Under the pieces are notes generated by a model, which saw only the letters and a list, made by a program, of their open reading frames with translations, made no database searches and was not told the origin of the DNA. Below, in pieces: positions 58,484 to 64,000 of a stretch of 64,000 nucleotides of DNA. A program made the position numbers and the translations under genes. The stretch is from Mimachlamys varia (taxonomy: Eukaryota; Mollusca; Bivalvia; Pectinida; Pectinidae), in contig OX392532.1 of NCBI GenBank assembly GCA_947623455.1, positions 25,332,792 to 25,396,791 on the forward strand. The letters are read 5' to 3'. The stretch's first letter is position 1, and each line of letters begins with the position of its first letter.

Positions 58484-59320
58484 CAATATTATACTGAAAG
58501 TTTAATGGGCATTGTCAAAGAGAAAGAACTCTGCGGAAAAATATGACTGGAATTCGACAAGGTTCCATGTTGTGTCATGCCCTAAAAAATTAAAATCCTC
58601 AACCTAAAATCAGCCAAACTTTTGAATGTATTATTGGATCGTCACCAAATCAATACTTGACCTGCATTGTAGCATGATGAATCAACATAGTAAATTACAT
58701 TTCAATGATTGTATTCGTTCTATTAAATTGGCGAGTAAATGTGTGGAAAAATTGTTCAAATCCTTCGATGGACATTTAAATCACCGGAAAGAGTCGCCAT
58801 ATCGTTTTTTTTTTATTGTTTTAAATGTGTTCCCCAGCCCAAAATACCACTATTTGAAAAAAAAAAGTTTACAAAAATCTCTGAGGAAATGGCCGAGATA
58901 TGACTAGTATGGTTTCTCCCTGAACTGAAACATTTAGGGCATGCTGGGAAAAAATCTATAAGGATTTCGAGCGAGAAACAAATTTTTTTTGAAGACTAGA
59001 ACCGAGCTACACTACTATATAAAAATGGGTTTTCCCTTATACATATAAATGCATACAATTTTGGTCCAGCCCCTAGAGTAGGTGGCGATGTTCGATTTGA
59101 TTGAAATTGTCTTTTTTCATTCAAAATGATCTGTAATTAGGAACAGGTGCCCGTAACAGACTCGGTACTTTTATGCCGATGATGGTGATTCGGGTACAAC
59201 AAGGAAACTATACCGTTTGAGTTGAACAATAACTGAAACTGAAAACTACGAAAAATGACTTATTTGATATAATCTCAGCTGATGTCGACGAGCCTACTCC
59301 GACACCTCCCACTCACAATG
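58484..59320. other. No gene recognised
   Basis: Contains an inverted pair GCCCTAAAAAATT / AACATTTAGGGCATG around 58579 and 58930. The 93-codon frame at 58626 has no family resemblance I can see. Confidence 0.4.
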
Positions 59321-59324
59321 ATTT

Positions 59325-59505
59325 TCTTGGCCTCGTTCGTGTCGAGTCACGTGTGGTGCAGTTACACCCCGTCAGCCCCCACTCACGCGGATTCTCCTGG
59401 CCTCGTACGTGTCGAGTCACTTGTGGTGCAGTTACACCCCGTCAGCCCCCACTCACGCGGATTCTTCTGGCCTCGTACGTGTCGAGTCACTTGTGGTGCA
59501 GTTAA
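59325..59505. repeat. 70-bp minisatellite, about 2.6 units
   Basis: GGCCTCGTACGTGTCGAGTC is repeated at about 59328, 59398 and 59468, with GTGGTGCAGTTACACCCCGT and CAGCCCCCACTCACGCGGAT between. GC-richer than its surroundings. The open frame through it is a by-product. Confidence 0.85.
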
Positions 59506-60519
59506 CAGAAACAGTATGCACACATTGTTTTCAAAGAAACTAGACATTTAAATCTTAAATGAACACTTTACAGATGGACTTGAATTATTATTTTACTGCG
59601 ATCAATCGAATGGCAGGAATATATTGCCTGTATCGTTTCTGGTACTCATTTGTTATGAGCTGGCAGTATAAAAATGAAAATTCATAAGTATAGCGAGTGT
59701 TCTACGGGTAGAGCGAAGACCAAGTGAAATTATCACGTGGTAGGTTTGTACACGTGTACGCACGCCCGGGTCCCAGTCATTCTAGACTTGGAGCTCAAGC
59801 CGACTAGACAGTTTCAAAAGAAAGCTTTAATATAAATATCTCGAGTCAAATTGTTTTGACTACACAGGTTTTTCAAGCGGAATTTTAGTTTTTGGTTTCA
59901 CCGTCTGTATAAATTTTTTTAAAGAAAGAAATAATCTTTACTGGGAGGAGTCAAAAATTGTGCCCAATGATTTCAAGAGTATTTTTTACTTTTGTAAAAA
60001 GTTTTGATCTTTGGTGTTATGAGATGAGTATGGCTTTCACTTCATCCATGTATATGTTTCTATTTATATTATTTCGGCTCAAATAAATGTCCACACGGCT
60101 ATATTGGATAAAACTTAGTGTTGTGTCGTGGGTTTGATAAGATATGATTGGAAAAGGATAGACCATAAAATTAAAAGAGGAAGTCAACACACGAAGACTG
60201 GAATCGGAAAGGAAATAAAGGCCTATGAAACACCTGTACATCTAGTGACGGGGATACTTCGGTACATATGGAGGTTACTAAAATCAGGAAGAAAATGCAC
60301 AGTGTGAAGGAGGGTCTTCAAAAGGCTATTTCCGGATTGAAAAAACAACAAGCAGGTATCGAGTCCCCTTCCCGCTAATAAACAATTAAACATAACAATT
60401 GAAAATCTAGAACAGTCAAACAAGAATTCGAAAACAATGGCACAGAACACACAAAAAGGAAGTTATTGGAAGAGTACACAGACACATCTCTTTACACTTG
60501 TGATGCTTATTTCCCTCTT
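59506..60519. other. No gene recognised
   Basis: Short frames only, on both strands, none resembling a family. Confidence 0.4.
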
Positions 60520-60529
60520 TATGGAGACT

Positions 60530-60760
60530 TTCGAATATACTGCAGCCTCCCAAATACACACATTCTCAACACAGACCAGGAGGCCGTCCTTAAATGACCC
60601 TGACTGTTAAAAGGACGTAAACTATCAGCCAACCATGCAACCCCACCTCCTGTTTTATAACAACATACACTGTTCGCACACATAAACACATCCATGTTTT
60701 CGCATGGAGACATGTCCTCAACTGTTAATAGGATGTTAAATGAAATAAAACTTAGTTCCA
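60530..60760. repeat. Dispersed repeat with SINE-like tails
   Basis: GCAGCCTCCCAAATACACAC ... GGAGGCCGTCCTT is an inverted piece of the TATGCGATG family. It is joined to TGACCCTGACTGTTAAAAGG and later CAACTGTTAATAGGATGTTA, which resemble the SINE tail at 22440. Confidence 0.55.
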
Positions 60761-61138
60761 TGCAGTGTATCCCTTGGCACCGGTCCCTGGCTGCTTTTAG
60801 ACGTTTTAATTACAAAAACACAATTCACTAAATGAATACAGCATTTTCAACGTGAATTATTAATAGGTCCTAATGAACAATCCGTCCAGTTACTTAGCTG
60901 TACCCTTAGTCAATGAAAAAGAAATTCAGTGAACCGGTGAATATAACACGGTTGATTTAACTGATTAAAACTAGGATGGTATGGGTGTCATATTAAAACC
61001 AAACTAATCATAAACAAACATTTCTTCCAACTGTACCTTCGTGAAAAGTATTTGTTTATATGAACTATGTTTTACATATACTGGATATTATTGATAACGG
61101 TTTTGCGATCTACAATTGGTGAGTATATTTAATTCAAT

Positions 61139-62136
61139 TTAAGGAGGCTCGACCCTTTCGCAATTAACCGCTAGATTTCCTTAAAACTTTCATATGTTGA
61201 TAATGCTACCAGGTAGAGATGATTTTGTGAAAATCTAAGCATTCCTGTGACTTGTTTCATTTTTGGTAAAAAACACCAAAAAAATGATTTTTCTCTATTT
61301 TTTTTGTGTGAATGTTGTTGTTAATCACAAACATACAATAAAATAAAAAAAGAAATCAATAGCTACATGTACATCAAAAATATTTTTAAAAAGTGTCTTA
61401 ATTTTATATCTAGCGGACAAATTTCAGTATTCACAGTCAATGTATTTACATACCGTATAGTTACATAAAGCACAAGCAAAAAATTGAATCAAAATATCAC
61501 AGACAAGCTTTTTATGCTATTTATTGAAAAGTAGATGTAAAACTGTGTCTATGGTAGGTTGTCTCCCTTGATGCTATTTGGAAGTTTTTGTAGTGGGTAG
61601 TGTTTTTACACAACACATATACTGTGAATGCGTACATGCCTAAAACATTTAAGAACATAACAACTACGGGCGTTTTGTGTTATATTTTCAACAGCATAAT
61701 AGTGTATATATAATGACACCAGGCACAGCCCTTGTGTAAACGTTCTGCCAACACGTATAATTCTACCACACGCCGACTCTCTCTCCAGTTTGAGAAACCA
61801 TGGCCAGTTGTACGGTACTACATGTATAGGCCTACATTCCGATTCTGTTTCTATACTGTTGCCGTCGCTGTCAGTGTCCGACCATGTGTCGATATCGTGT
61901 ACATCTGTTTTTGTTTTGCAATAGGAGTGGTCGTGATAATACTTTATTTGCTCGTTATCTTGAGTTAGAGACTTGAACCGTCCGCTCTCATTTCGCCATT
62001 GTTGACATCGCAACATATAACTGTGAAGAACGAATTTGATACCCCGTTTTCAAATTCCAGGTACACAAATAGGAAGCTACGTCACCACAAAACGAGAATC
62101 AAAACTTGTGTATTACGTAGGGTCGAGCGTCCTTAA
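61139..62136. mobile_element. 1-kb TTAA-flanked TIR element (piggyBac-like)
   Basis: TTAA + GGAGGCTCGACCCTTTCG at the left and its near complement CGTAGGGTCGAGCGTCC + TTAA at the right. TTAA target sites are the mark of piggyBac elements. The only long frame is at 61606-62016 on the minus strand. Confidence 0.7.
61606..62016 (-). CDS. Unrecognised 136-codon frame inside the TTAA element
   Basis: Starts MLRCQQWRNESGRFKSLTQD, with an acidic Ser/Asp run (WSDTDSDGNSIETESE) then VVPYNWPWFLKLERES. It does not look like piggyBac transposase, whose catalytic aspartates and end domain are absent. The acidic run recalls the acidic N-terminus of many transposases, but this is weak. It may be a chance frame or the remnant of captured sequence. 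Confidence 0.25.
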   Translation of the reverse strand: MLRCQQWRNESGRFKSLTQDNEQIKYYHDHSYCKTKTDVHDIDTWSDTDSDGNSIETESECRPIHVVPYNWPWFLKLERESACGRIIRVGRTFTQGLCLVSLYIHYYAVENITQNARSCYVLKCFRHVRIHSICVV

Positions 62137-63617
62137 TCCGTTTTATCATATACAGTATATTCCTACTGGCCATACCTGTGTAATCATTTCTGTAACGGAC
62201 TAAATGTATCATTCCGAATTAAATATTTACATTTTCACTTCGCTCTGCCTCACTGAAACTAGTAAACTCTGATCACTTCATGTCCAAATGAAGATGGTGG
62301 GACACGCGCTTTTTCGTTCCTATGAGAAATGCCAGTATCATATCCAAGACAGATTTTATAATATTCAATCTGGCAAAATACTGACATTTCCGAAAACATC
62401 AATTCAAGATATATTGATCTTCCACAGGTCCACTCGATGACCGTATGAAATGTGATCATCTGCCCGTCAGTTGATTTTCATGATTTGATTTCATGTCGGA
62501 TATAATAAACTATCTACTCAATTAAAACGTTTGAGATTGGTGACGGAAGTTCGTTTTCTTTAAAAAAAAAAGAGTCATACGCTATTATTCGACAGTACAT
62601 AGAATGCAACAGCTATCAAATAGAAAGTGCTGTAATCTGTTCACGAAACGGGCTACTGTACCCCAGCTTGTCAACACGGGCCTGATAATTTGTAAATGAT
62701 TTGCCTAAACTACGGTTTTTGGAGTACTTTTATACTTTTCGGGCCATAGAGCCAACTTCATCTGCTCCAGTGATGAGGCAAGAACCCAGGGAAATACCAT
62801 CAAAAAAGTCCTCAGTGTGTCTGGGTACAAAATAGTATCAAAAGACCATCTCAACAACGTCTCAGTGTGTCTGGTTACAAAAGAGTATCAAAAGTTTATC
62901 TAAACCTCCAAAAGTGCAAAACAAATACTCTATAACCTCAGTTTATGTTTAAAACTAGCTTAACAAATTATGGCACCTGTGAACGTGTCCATACATTACC
63001 GTGTGCCTACCTTAAAAGCTTGCAGTTTTCGCTCGGGTCGGTCCATTATGTCCCAAATTAAAACACGCCAAATCACTTATCCGGATGAATATATGTCACC
63101 AATCTCACCATCCTACTTTTGCCAGTAAGCTACACCTTATTCCACTGCTATGGAGACGTTATTAATTTCCGAAATCGGATCTCCGACAACTTTATTTGAC
63201 TCGCTTCATATGACCAAATCACGAAGTCGTTATGTTATGTGATGCAACCGCTCTAAAAACATTCTTGCAATTCATTTTATACTAGAACGGGTTTTCAATA
63301 GATTTGTAATTGAAATAAAATTTCAAGAATGATTATAGCACACATATGTTATAAAAATCTCGTCCTAGAACTACATTTTTTTGTTGCCTAATGATAAATG
63401 AAAAAAATCAAAAGAATACCAAAGCGTCAACACAACCAACCATAATGAAACTAGTTGTCAGCTGTTCCGTGTATGTACATGCATGTTAGTATGCAACAAT
63501 GTACCAAAATGAAGCACCGTGTGACATCGTCAGCTTAAAGTACATGCGACTGGCGGGACATTTTAAATGGTTAACGTAAATATAAGAATTGCATATATAT
63601 TCTGTTGTTTACATGAG
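62137..63617. other. No gene recognised
   Basis: 62810-62905 holds a duplicated stretch, CTCAGTGTGTCTGG(G/T)TACAAAA-AGTATCAAAAG, twice about 53 bp apart. Otherwise AT-rich without structure I can name. Confidence 0.4.
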
Positions 63618-63709
63618 GCTGATGAAGTCAAGTGAAATTCGTGCAAATGGCACATAATCTGTTTAGCAGTTCACGTCATTTGCACGAAGATCACTTGACT
63701 TCATCAGCC
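63618..63709. repeat. Short inverted repeat
   Basis: CTGATGAAGTCAAGTGA ... TTCGTGCAAATG pairs with CATTTGCACGAA ... TCACTTGACTTCATCAG around a loop of about 28 bases. Confidence 0.8.
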
Positions 63710-63917
63710 CATACAAGCAACAAACTCAACATGCAATCCTTAATTGAAGCATTATCTGCATGCAGTGAAAAGTCCCAGATTCGAACGCATAACAAGTTCA
63801 CTGCGAATTTATGACTAATGCGGTCTATAGATATTTTGATTGGTCTATACAATTTGAATTGTTCAGACTCATTGTGTATGGAACTTCATGAATTACAATT
63901 TAAAGAGGTTGCAAATG

Positions 63918-64000
63918 TCGTATGCGATGTTGGTGTTGAGAGCGTGCGTATCTAGGCGGCTGTGGTATGTTAGAGTAAGCATTCTTGCGATAGTCCTGAT
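63918..64000 (+). repeat. Dispersed TATGCGATG repeat, cut by window edge
   Basis: GTCGTATGCGATGTTGGTGT, GAGAGCGTGCGTATCTAGGC, GGTATGTTAGAGTAAGCATT, TTGCGATAGTC. Same family as 18553-18730. Confidence 0.75.

Noticed and set aside
59282..59551. 89-codon frame that looks like a signal peptide followed by repeats
   Set aside because: The repeated part is just translation of the 70-bp minisatellite, and its frame shifts from unit to unit.

Overview
This window is animal nuclear DNA, AT-rich, intron-rich and crowded with decayed mobile elements. A bivalve mollusc is the best guess. This is an inference from the tRNA-headed SINE whose tail ends in a GACCTGGCTGTTAATAGGA-type stretch, the dispersed CCTCCC...TATGCGATG repeat, and the mix of CR1/RTE-like LINEs, Harbinger, piggyBac, MULE and Crypton remnants. 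Nothing suggests bacterial operons, and most short open frames in the window are chance.

Region 1 (about 734-16399, minus strand) is the one clear host gene: an SLC13-family sodium-coupled di/tricarboxylate (or sulfate) transporter. I rebuilt twelve coding exons. Every junction has GT/AG and a matching reading phase, giving 489 codons from the start ATG; the final C-terminal exon(s) lie beyond the left edge. Its introns carry MITEs, a piggyBac remnant, a 404-bp near-perfect palindrome and a complete MITE with a 10-bp target duplication.

Region 2 (18235-27862) is a nearly identical head-to-tail duplication of a 4.8-kb unit. Each copy holds a LINE 3' end, a satellite of about eight 143-bp units that each carry a palindromic nuclear-receptor-like site, and a tRNA-derived SINE.

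Region 3 (28650-33605) has fragments of a Mutator-like transposase family, two foldback elements, two tRNA-like sequences and two MITE copies.

Region 4 (34063-36530) is an integrated, almost full-length circular single-stranded (CRESS) DNA virus genome. It has a Rep gene split across the two ends of the insertion, an arginine-rich capsid gene on the other strand with one frame break, a candidate origin hairpin upstream of Rep, and a G/C hairpin between the convergent 3' ends.

Region 5 (37749-54003) is bounded by Harbinger-like terminal inverted repeats. It holds a broken Myb/SANT-like gene at its left end and a broken HARBI1-like transposase at its right end, whose C-terminal part now lies 7.7 kb away. 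Nested inside are three LINE fragments, a Crypton tyrosine-recombinase gene, a MULE transposase tail, a TTAA MITE, satellites and a composite inverted-repeat element.

Region 6 (54004-64000) has no recognisable host gene. It holds a 2.9-kb TIR element with a MITE inside, a 70-bp minisatellite, a SINE-like tail, a 1-kb TTAA-flanked TIR element, and dispersed repeats at the right edge.
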